Notes under the pieces: generated by a model
Databases searched by the model: none
Told to the model about the DNA's origin: nothing
What the model saw: the letters and a program-made list of their open reading frames with translations, nothing else
DNA from: Streptomyces sp. NBC_00344
GTDB taxonomy: Bacteria > Actinomycetota > Actinomycetes > Streptomycetales > Streptomycetaceae
Assembly (NCBI RefSeq): GCF_036088315.1
Contig: NZ_CP107996.1
Location: 5,761,001-5,825,000 of the forward strand
Reading direction: 5' to 3'
DNA: 64,000 nt
Position numbers and translations under genes: made by a program
Shown here: positions 35,985-42,580 of the stretch, in pieces
How positions within the stretch are numbered: the first letter of the stretch is position 1
Layout: each line of letters starts with the position of its first letter

Positions 35985-36565
35985 GCGCTGACCCCCAGGC
36001 AGTCGCGCATCCGGATGAGTCCGTCGCGCAGTCGAGTTTTGATGGTGCCGAGGGGTACGGAGAGAAGCTCGGCCACTTCCCGGTAGGCGAGCCCCCGGTA
36101 GTACGCGAGGGTCACCGATTCACGCTGCACTTCTGTGAGGGAGCGCAGACAACGCCGTACCTGCTCACGTTCCAGACGCGCCTCCACCTGCTCGGTCACG
36201 TCGTCGAAGGCGGGGGTCCGGTCGAGCAGTGCCGCCTTGTGTTCGCGGTCCGTGGCCGCCTGCGCCGAACGCACCCGGTCCACGGCCCTGCGGTGGGCGA
36301 GCATCAGCACCCAGTTGATGGCGGTTCCCCGGTCGGCGCGGAAACGTGCCGCACTGCGCCACACCTCGAGCAGAACCTCCTGGGCCACCTCCTCCGACTG
36401 GGCCGGGTCCCTCAGCACCGCGCGTACCAGGCCCAGAACGGGGCCGGACACCGCGTCGTACAGACTTGAGAACGCCTCCTGGTCGCCCCTGCTGACCCGG
36501 GCCAGCAGTTCCTGCAGATCAGGTCCCGCCGAGGCGGCTCCGCTGATGTGTACGGCTTCTTTCAC
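35981..36565 (-). CDS. sigK: ECF RNA polymerase sigma factor, SigK type
   Basis: A 194-residue extracytoplasmic-function sigma factor. Region 2 (about 20-90) contains 'DAVSGPVLGLVRAVLRDPAQSEEVAQEVLLEVW' and 'TAINWVLMLAHRRAVDRVR'; region 4 (about 130-185) has 'SLTEVQRESVTLAYYRGLAYREVAELLSVPLGTIKTRLRDGL'. The neighbouring RskA, fasciclin, DUF1365, CFA and DUF1295 genes match the M. tuberculosis SigK locus. GTG at 36565 is chosen for GGAGG upstream; an ATG at 36598 is only about 10 bases from the predicted transcription start. A promoter nearly identical to those of its presumed targets lies at 36616-36643, indicating autoregulation. Confidence 0.93.
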   Translation of the reverse strand: MKEAVHISGAASAGPDLQELLARVSRGDQEAFSSLYDAVSGPVLGLVRAVLRDPAQSEEVAQEVLLEVWRSAARFRADRGTAINWVLMLAHRRAVDRVRSAQAATDREHKAALLDRTPAFDDVTEQVEARLEREQVRRCLRSLTEVQRESVTLAYYRGLAYREVAELLSVPLGTIKTRLRDGLIRMRDCLGVSA

Positions 36566-36615
36566 GCGGCGTTCCTCCACGGTGCGGGACGGTTGCATAC
36601 AAGGGTCTGCTCTTC

Positions 36616-36643
36616 ATTCGGAGCCGGAGCCCTGGTGGATTGC
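36616..36643 (-). promoter_or_regulatory. SigK-like autoregulatory promoter of sigK-rskA
   Basis: On the minus strand GCAATC (36643-36638), a 16-bp spacer, and CCGAAT (36621-36616). This matches the two divergent promoters at 29497-29576 (CCAATC-N16-CCGAAT) in 11 of 12 element bases and in spacing. Confidence 0.78.
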
Positions 36644-36693
36644 TCAGACGCTCGGATGCTGTCAGCGATTCTCACATACGCGATACATCGTGG

Positions 36694-36722
36694 TTGACGC
36701 GTGTGTGGCGTCGCGATATGTT
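36694..36722 (+). promoter_or_regulatory. Vegetative-type promoter of the PadR gene
   Basis: TTGACG at 36694-36699, 17-bp spacer, TATGTT at 36717-36722. This is close to the HrdB/sigma-70 consensus and lies about 40 bp before the chosen PadR start, divergent from the sigK promoter. Confidence 0.65.
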
Positions 36723-36759
36723 CGGCCACGAGTATTCGCATGCGATGAGGAATGGGGCG

Positions 36760-37413
36760 GTGACAGTGGCAGTGAAGCGGCGCAAGCTCGGCAACCCGCT
36801 GGCACTCGCCGTCATGGTGCTGCTTTCCGAGCGCCCGATGCACCCCTACCAGATCGCACAGACCCTCCGTCAGCGCGGCAAGGAACAGAGCGTAAAGATC
36901 AACTTCGGTTCGCTCTACACGGTGGTGCAGAACCTCGAGAAGCATGACTTCGTCGAGGTCGCCGACGTGCAGAAGCAGGGCAATCGCCCCGAGCGCACCC
37001 TCTACTGCCTGACCGGCGAAGGCCGCGCCGAGATGGTCGACTGGATGTCCGATCTGCTGGCCGTCCCCGCCACCGAGTTCCCGCTCTACGGGACGGCGCT
37101 CTCCTTCATGGGGGTGCTGCCGCCGGACGAGACGGCGACGCTGCTGACCGACCGGGCCGGCCAGCTCGAAGTACGGGCCGCCGCGCTGCGGGGCGTCCTG
37201 CAGAAGCTGTACGAGACGCTGCCCCGGATCTTCCTGCTGGACACGGAGTACCAGCTGCACATGCTCGAGGCGGAGGCCGAGTGGACCCGCACGCTGGTCG
37301 CGGAGATGGCGGACGGATCGCTCAGCGGTATACAGGGCTGGCGGTCCTTGCACGAGACCGGTGAAGTCCCGCAGGAATGGCAGACCTTGGAGGAGGATGG
37401 CTCCAGGGACTGA
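36760..37413 (+). CDS. PadR-family transcriptional regulator
   Basis: A 217-residue PadR repressor: an N-terminal winged helix ('GNPLALAVMVLLSERPMHPYQIAQTLRQR', 'NFGSLYTVVQNLEKHDFVEV', 'RTLYCLTGEGRAEM', residues about 8-85) and a C-terminal dimerisation region of the Vir_act_alpha_C type. GTG 36760 follows GAGGA; ATG 36745 and GTG 36766 are alternatives. It sits upstream of and in line with an ABC exporter, the usual arrangement for a PadR that senses an exported drug. About 190 bp with overlapping hairpins separates them. Confidence 0.9.
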   Translation: MTVAVKRRKLGNPLALAVMVLLSERPMHPYQIAQTLRQRGKEQSVKINFGSLYTVVQNLEKHDFVEVADVQKQGNRPERTLYCLTGEGRAEMVDWMSDLLAVPATEFPLYGTALSFMGVLPPDETATLLTDRAGQLEVRAAALRGVLQKLYETLPRIFLLDTEYQLHMLEAEAEWTRTLVAEMADGSLSGIQGWRSLHETGEVPQEWQTLEEDGSRD

Positions 37414-37430
37414 GACGTCCCACAGAGAGA

Positions 37431-37482
37431 AGACCCCGGCGGGCGCTGTTGGAGCAGCTCCCACCGGGGTCTCGAACCCCGG
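37431..37482 (+). promoter_or_regulatory. Overlapping, mutually exclusive hairpins between PadR and ABC exporter genes
   Basis: Stem A: 37431-37443 pairs with 37460-37472 (13 bp, one mismatch). Stem B: 37464-37469 (ccgggg) pairs with 37477-37482 (ccccgg), 7-nt loop. Stem B uses the right arm of stem A, so only one can form. Could be a terminator or an attenuator; no U-run follows. Confidence 0.45.
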
Positions 37483-37605
37483 ACCGGACTTGCGGTGAGG
37501 CAAGCCGGGCGATCGAGGTGCGGCACACCCAGGATAGCCCGGCGCTCTTCACGCGGATCGGCTCGGCATGCCCGAGAACCCCGCTCACCACAGGAGAGCC
37601 CTGTC

Positions 37606-38613
37606 ATGACCGACCCCGCGCCCGCCGTAACGGCGCATCGACTGATCAAGACCTATCCAGGTGATGTCACCGCCCTCAACGGGATGGACATCACCGTCGA
37701 AGCCGGCACCGTCTTCGGGCTGCTGGGCCCCAACGGTGCGGGCAAATCGTCCACCGTGAAGATCCTCACCACCCTCGCCCGCCCGGACAGCGGCGAAGCG
37801 TCGGTCGCCGGACACGATGTGCTGCGCCATCCCGACCGGGTGCGCCGCGAGATCGGGGTCGTCGCCCAGAAGTCCGGCGCCGACCCCGTGGCCACCGGCC
37901 GGGAGAACCTGCTGCTCCAGGGCCGGCTCTACGGCATGAGAGGCGCCGCACTCGCCGGGCGCGTCGGTGAGCTGCTCGACCGCTTCGATCTCGCGGACGC
38001 GGCGAACCGCATCGTGAAGGGATATTCCGGCGGTATGCAGCGCCGCCTCGATGTGGCGCTCGGTCTGGTCCACCGGCCGCGGGTGCTCTTCCTCGACGAA
38101 CCGACGACCGGGCTCGACCCCGAGGCCCGCGCGGCCATGTGGGACGAGATCTCCCGGCTGGCGGGCGAAGAGGGGCTGACCATTCTCCTCACCACCCACT
38201 ATCTGGAGGAGGCCGACCGGCTGGCCGAGCGCATCGCGATCGTCGACCGCGGCCGGGTCGTGGTCGAGGGCACCCCCGATGAGCTCAAGGGCGAACTGCG
38301 CGGCGACGCGGTGCATGTGGAGCTCCGGGCCGAAGGGGACGGAGCGGTGCTCACCGCCGCACTCGCCGGCCTGCCCGGCATCCATGAGGTGCTGGTCGAG
38401 GGGCGCCGGGTCAGTGCCAGGGCGGACGACGGGGCGGCAGCGGTGCCGTCATTGCTCGCCACCCTGGAGAGGGCCGGAGCCGCCGTCGCCGCCGCGACGG
38501 TCGCCAGGCCATCCCTTGACGACGTCTATCTGCGATACGCAGGACGCCGGTTCGCCGAAGCAGTTCCCACCGTCCCGCACCTCGCGGGCGCAGCCGCGGG
38601 AGAAGCCCTGTGA
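37606..38613 (+). CDS. ABC transporter ATP-binding protein (DrrA type)
   Basis: A 335-residue ATPase of the daunorubicin-resistance type. Walker A 'GPNGAGKS' (41-48), Q-loop 'VVAQKSG', signature 'YSGGMQRRLDVALGL', Walker B 'VLFLDEPTTGLDPEAR', H-loop 'LTTHYLEEADRLAERI'. The C-terminal extension (about 240-335) is typical of DrrA-like exporters. ATG is preceded by CAGGAGA. The permease gene overlaps its stop codon (GTGA). With the PadR gene upstream this forms a probable drug or metabolite efflux unit. Confidence 0.94.
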   Translation: MTDPAPAVTAHRLIKTYPGDVTALNGMDITVEAGTVFGLLGPNGAGKSSTVKILTTLARPDSGEASVAGHDVLRHPDRVRREIGVVAQKSGADPVATGRENLLLQGRLYGMRGAALAGRVGELLDRFDLADAANRIVKGYSGGMQRRLDVALGLVHRPRVLFLDEPTTGLDPEARAAMWDEISRLAGEEGLTILLTTHYLEEADRLAERIAIVDRGRVVVEGTPDELKGELRGDAVHVELRAEGDGAVLTAALAGLPGIHEVLVEGRRVSARADDGAAAVPSLLATLERAGAAVAAATVARPSLDDVYLRYAGRRFAEAVPTVPHLAGAAAGEAL

Positions 38614-39389
38614 GCACCGCCACTCTCACCCAGACCTGGTACATGACCCAGCGTCAGCTGATGGCGATCCTGCGTCAGCCCGTCTTTCTGCTGATCTCCC
38701 TGATCCAGCCGGTGATCTGGCTGTTCCTCTTCGGCAGCCTCTTCCGGAAGGTCGTCGAACTCGGTGGGTTCGGCACCTCCACGTATCTCGACTATCTGAT
38801 CCCGGGCATCGTGGTGATGAGCGCCCTGGGATCGAGCATGTGGGCCGGCATGGGAACCCTGGAGGAGATCGAACGCGGCACGCTCAACCGCTTCCTGACC
38901 ACCCCGGTCAGCCGGACCGCGCTGATGAACGCCAATGTGGTGCAGAACGGCATCTCCACGGCGGTTCAGTCCGTGGTCATCGTGCTGCTGGGGCTGCTCG
39001 GCGGCGCTCAGTACCCCGGGGGCCTCGGCGGGCTCGTCATCCTGGTGGTCGCGTCGATCCTGCTCGGTACGGTCTTCGGAACCCTCTCCAACGCTCTCGG
39101 CATGCTGGTCCGTGAGCGCGAATCGATCATCGGCATCAACACCTTTCTGCTGCTGCCGCTGACGTTCCTGTCCTCGGCCTTCATGGCCCCTGCCCAGATG
39201 CCGTCCTGGATGCGGCACATCGCGGACTTCAACCCGGTGAACTGGGCGATGGTGGCGGGGCGTTCGGCGATGTCGGCGGGCCCGGACTGGGGTGTGGTGC
39301 TCAGCCGCGGAGGAGGGCTGCTGCTGCTCGCGGTGTTCTCGGTCTGGCTGTCGACCCGTACCTTCCGGTCCTACCAGCGCTCCGTCTGA
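38610..39389 (+). CDS. ABC-2 type transporter permease (DrrB type)
   Basis: A 259-residue permease with six predicted helices. The family hallmark 'IERGTLNRFLTTPVSRTALMNAN' lies between TM2 and TM3, and 'FLSSAFMAPAQMPSWMRHIADFNPVNW' near the end matches DrrB-like ABC-2 permeases. It is translationally coupled to the ATPase gene and forms with it an exporter of unknown substrate. It is followed by a strong hairpin. Confidence 0.93.
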   Translation: MSTATLTQTWYMTQRQLMAILRQPVFLLISLIQPVIWLFLFGSLFRKVVELGGFGTSTYLDYLIPGIVVMSALGSSMWAGMGTLEEIERGTLNRFLTTPVSRTALMNANVVQNGISTAVQSVVIVLLGLLGGAQYPGGLGGLVILVVASILLGTVFGTLSNALGMLVRERESIIGINTFLLLPLTFLSSAFMAPAQMPSWMRHIADFNPVNWAMVAGRSAMSAGPDWGVVLSRGGGLLLLAVFSVWLSTRTFRSYQRSV

Positions 39390-39434
39390 CGGGCCGGCAG
39401 CAGACCGGACTGACACGAAGGAAGTACAGCGGCA

Positions 39435-39463
39435 AGCCCCCGGCCGTACCGCGGCCGGGGGCT
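39435..39463. terminator. Bidirectional terminator between ABC exporter and siderophore reductase genes
   Basis: A perfect 12-bp stem (agcccccggccg at 39435-39446 with 39452-39463), 5-nt loop, between two convergent genes. Confidence 0.8.
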
Positions 39464-39481
39464 CACCGGTGCGGCGGTTCC

Positions 39482-40324
39482 TCAGGCGGCCCGCTCCTGC
39501 TCCGCCTCGACCTGGGCGTTCCACTCGCGCTTGGCGGCCCGCCAGGCCTCGTCGGTCTGGCCGAGACGCCAGTACCCCGAGATCGACAACTGTTCGCGCG
39601 GGATGCCCCGGTCCAGCCGCAGGTGCCGGCGGAGCTCCTTCACGCAGCCGGCCTCGCCGTGGACGAAGGCGCCGACCGTGCCGGAGGGGAAGTCGAGTGC
39701 GCGCACCGCATCGATCAGCGCATCGCCCGCCGGACGCTCACCGCGGTGCAGCCAGCTGACCGACACCCCCGCGGGAGCGGCGATCTTCTGCTCCTCCTCG
39801 GTGCCCGACACCTCGATGAGGGCGTGGACCAGCGCGTCCGCCGGCATACGCTCCAGCGCGGCGGCGATCGCCGGCAGCGCGCTCTCGTCGCCCGCCAGCA
39901 GATGCCAGTCAGCGGCCGGATCCGGTGCGTAACCGCCGCCGGGACCCAAGAACCGTATGGTCTCACCGGGCTGCGCCCGGGCCGCCCACGGCCCGGCCAG
40001 GCCCTCGTCGCCGTGGACCACGAAATCGACTGTCAGCTCCCTCAGCGCCGGGTCCCAGGCCCGAACGGTGTAGGTCCGGGTGACCGGCCACTGTTCACGC
40101 GGCAGCTCTTCGCGGATCCGTGCCATGTCGAACGGCTCGGCGTAGCTCACCCCGTCGGGTGCGAACAGCACCTTGATGTAGTGGTCGGTGAACTCCGAGG
40201 CGTCGAACCCCTCCAGCCCTTCACCGCCCAGGACGAGACGCACCATGTGCGGGGTGATCCGCTCGGTGCGGATCACCTGCACCTCACGGGCCTGCGGTGT
40301 CCTGCGGGCTGTTTCTTCTGCCAC
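39482..40324 (-). CDS. Siderophore-interacting protein (FAD/NAD(P)H ferric reductase)
   Basis: A 280-residue flavin reductase of the SIP/ViuB family, which frees iron from ferric siderophores in the cytoplasm. An FAD-binding barrel (about 15-125) contains 'RTYTVRAWDP', followed by the NAD(P)H domain with 'LLAGDESALPAIAAALE' and a C-terminal 'ISGYWRLGQTDEAW' motif common to the family. The GTG start has AGGGA upstream. An inverted-repeat iron box lies 25-43 bp upstream of the start, so expression should rise when iron is scarce. No siderophore genes are adjacent. Confidence 0.94.
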   Translation of the reverse strand: MAEETARRTPQAREVQVIRTERITPHMVRLVLGGEGLEGFDASEFTDHYIKVLFAPDGVSYAEPFDMARIREELPREQWPVTRTYTVRAWDPALRELTVDFVVHGDEGLAGPWAARAQPGETIRFLGPGGGYAPDPAADWHLLAGDESALPAIAAALERMPADALVHALIEVSGTEEEQKIAAPAGVSVSWLHRGERPAGDALIDAVRALDFPSGTVGAFVHGEAGCVKELRRHLRLDRGIPREQLSISGYWRLGQTDEAWRAAKREWNAQVEAEQERAA

Positions 40325-40347
40325 GAACGGCTCCCTGGTCCCGAGTT

Positions 40348-40367
40348 CTTAGGTTCACCTAAGTTAG
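40348..40367 (-). promoter_or_regulatory. Iron box (DmdR/IdeR-type operator)
   Basis: cttaggttcacctaag (40348-40363) is an exact inverted repeat with a 2-bp centre, extended by TTAG to 40367. It agrees well with the actinobacterial iron-box consensus built on TTAGGTTAGG half-sites, and it sits just upstream of the siderophore-interacting protein gene. Confidence 0.82.
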
Positions 40368-40371
40368 CACC

Positions 40372-41292
40372 TCAGCCGTGCAGGACGGAGAGCAGACGCT
40401 GCAGCGAACCGCCCAGTCCCCACTGGGCGCCGAGCTCTTCGAGGGCGGCAGGATCGCGCGGCTCCGCGGGCAGCACGGGATCGAACGGCGGAAGCGGCAC
40501 GTCCGCTGCCACCCGCACCACCTTCGGTGCCACATCGAGGTAGGGGCGGGCCTCGTACAGCTTCTTGCGCTGCGACGGCGTCAGCTTCGCCGACGGGTCG
40601 TCGACGGCGGCCATGATCCCGGCCAGATCACCGAACGCGTCGAGCAGTCTCGCAGCGGTCTTCTCCCCGATACCGGGCACTCCGGGCAGCCCGTCGCTCG
40701 GGTCGCCCCGCAGCAGTGCCAGATCCACGTAGCCGCGCCCGTCCACCCCGTACTTCTCGCGCAGCACCGCCTCGTCGGTGAGCTGGAGGGTTCCCACGCC
40801 CTTCAGTGGATAGAGGACCCGGGCGCCGCGTGCGTCGTCGACCAGCTGATAGAGGTCACGGTCGCCGGTGACGATGTCCACCGGGCCGGTGGCCTGTCCG
40901 GCGAGGGTGCCGATGACATCGTCCGCCTCGTATCCGGCGACTCCGACACGGGCGATGCCGATCGCGTCGAGCACCCGCTCGATCATCGGGACCTGCGGTG
41001 CGAGGGTGTCAGGGGTCTCCTCGACGTCGGGTCCCTGCGCCGTCTCCTCGGCGACGCGGTGCGCCTTGTACGACGGGATGAGGTCCACCCGCCACTGCGG
41101 ACGCCAGTCGGCGTCCATGCAGGCGACCAGATCGGTGGGGCGGTGGTCCTGCACCAGCCGGGCGATGAAGTCGAGCAAGCCGCGCACGGCATTGACCGGG
41201 GTGCCGTCCGGGGCACGGACCGAATCGGGGACCCCGAAATAGGCCCGGTAGTAGAGGGAGGCGGTATCCAGGAGCATCAGGCGTCGCGTCAC
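40372..41292 (-). CDS. 5'-3' exonuclease (DNA polymerase I N-terminal-domain-like)
   Basis: A 306-residue stand-alone flap/5'-3' exonuclease related to the N-terminal domain of Pol I. Metal-binding acidic residues are present in 'LLDTASLYYRAYFG', 'VAGYEADDVIGTLA' and 'IVTGDRDLYQLVDD', and a helix-hairpin-helix follows ('LPGVPGIGEKTAARLL'). It probably works in DNA repair or Okazaki-fragment processing beside PolA. The start is GTG 41292 or ATG 41277; neither has a strong Shine-Dalgarno. A longer upstream frame lacks conserved sequence. It ends at the edge of the iron-box region. Confidence 0.93.
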   Translation of the reverse strand: MTRRLMLLDTASLYYRAYFGVPDSVRAPDGTPVNAVRGLLDFIARLVQDHRPTDLVACMDADWRPQWRVDLIPSYKAHRVAEETAQGPDVEETPDTLAPQVPMIERVLDAIGIARVGVAGYEADDVIGTLAGQATGPVDIVTGDRDLYQLVDDARGARVLYPLKGVGTLQLTDEAVLREKYGVDGRGYVDLALLRGDPSDGLPGVPGIGEKTAARLLDAFGDLAGIMAAVDDPSAKLTPSQRKKLYEARPYLDVAPKVVRVAADVPLPPFDPVLPAEPRDPAALEELGAQWGLGGSLQRLLSVLHG

Positions 41293-41506
41293 GGGTCCGA
41301 TGATGCCGTACGGCACCGACAGCCGCCCCAAGTGAGCTGGGTCACTCTTCTGTTTGTGTGGTGTAAACGTGGGCAGACGCCGCCCCGGAGCGGAACCAGT
41401 AGCAGATTCAAATATTGCGAGGGTGAAGCGGGCGGATCCCGCGCCGCTCCACGACCTGTCGACACGGGGGTGACGGGTCGTTTTCATTCCGACGCGTGAG
41501 GTATAT

Positions 41507-42580
41507 GTGTCCAGGCTGCAAGCCGACCGCTTGTACAAAGTGTTCGGCAGACGACCCGATGAAGCCGTTCAGAAGCTCGAGAACGGCACCGGCCGCGATG
41601 AGCTGCGCGGCGAAGGGACGACTGCTGCGGTGATCGACGCGTCCTTCACCGTCGAACCGGGCCACATCTTCGTTGTCATGGGTCTCTCCGGATCCGGCAA
41701 GTCCACCCTGCTGCGCATGCTCAACGGTCTGCTGGAGCCGACGTCCGGCCGGGTGCTCTTCGACGGCGACGACCTCACCGCGCTCAGCGACCGGGAGCTG
41801 CGGGAGGTGCGCTCCAAGAAGATCAGCATGGTCTTCCAGCACTTCGCTCTCTTCCCGCACCGCAGCGTCCTCGACAACGCCGGATACGGCCTCGAGGTGC
41901 AGGGCGTGCCGCGCGCGGAGCGTGAGAAACGGGCCACCGAGGCCCTGGAGATGACGGGTCTCGCAGGCTGGGAGAACTCCTGGCCCGACGAGCTGTCCGG
42001 CGGTATGCAGCAGCGTGTGGGGCTCGCCCGTGCGCTGGCGACCGACGCGGACCTGCTGCTGATGGACGAGTCCTTCAGCGCCCTCGACCCGCTGATCCGG
42101 CGCGACATGCAGGACCAGCTGCTCGAACTCCAGAAGCGGCTGAAGAAGACGATCGTCTTCATCACGCACGACCTCAACGAGGCCATGCGGCTCGGTGACA
42201 GCATCGCCGTCATGCGCGACGGCGAGATCGTCCAGCAGGGCACCGCCGAGGACATCCTCATCACCCCGGCGAACGACTACGTCGCGTCCTTCATCAAGGA
42301 CGTGGACCGCACCCGCGTCCTCACCGCCGCGGCGATGATGACGGACCCCGTCAGCGGCGCGGACGACTGCGGATGCGAGACGGTCACCCCGGACACCAGC
42401 TTCGCCGATCTGTGCGGTGTGAGTGCGCGTGTGCCGCACGCGGTGGCCGTGAAGAACACAGAAGGAAAGCTGGTCGGCGTGGTGCCGCAGTCCCGGCTCA
42501 TAGGTTTCCTCGGCGAGTACGCCGAGGCTCCGCTGGCCTGCGACGCGGCCCCCGACAACAAGGCGGTCGCCAGTGCCTAG
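41507..42580 (+). CDS. Glycine betaine/proline-type ABC transporter ATP-binding protein
   Basis: A 357-residue ATPase of the ProV/OpuAA family. Walker A 'GLSGSGKS' (59-66), signature 'LSGGMQQRVGLARALA', Walker B 'LLLMDESFSALDP', H-loop 'FITHDLNEAMRL'. The C-terminal 90 residues look like a degenerate CBS region ('VAVKNTEGKLVGVVPQSRLIGFL'), which in OpuA senses ionic strength. GTG start. It couples by an 8-bp overlap to a permease-binding-protein fusion, so the importer needs only two genes. Likely substrates are betaine-type osmoprotectants. Confidence 0.94.
   Translation: MSRLQADRLYKVFGRRPDEAVQKLENGTGRDELRGEGTTAAVIDASFTVEPGHIFVVMGLSGSGKSTLLRMLNGLLEPTSGRVLFDGDDLTALSDRELREVRSKKISMVFQHFALFPHRSVLDNAGYGLEVQGVPRAEREKRATEALEMTGLAGWENSWPDELSGGMQQRVGLARALATDADLLLMDESFSALDPLIRRDMQDQLLELQKRLKKTIVFITHDLNEAMRLGDSIAVMRDGEIVQQGTAEDILITPANDYVASFIKDVDRTRVLTAAAMMTDPVSGADDCGCETVTPDTSFADLCGVSARVPHAVAVKNTEGKLVGVVPQSRLIGFLGEYAEAPLACDAAPDNKAVASA

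Noticed and set aside
37464..37482. tRNA T-arm-like sequence on the minus strand (CGGGG-TTCGAGA-CCCCG)
   Set aside because: The 3' acceptor strand that would follow has no complement at the right distance, and no anticodon or D-arm can be folded. It is better seen as a plain hairpin.
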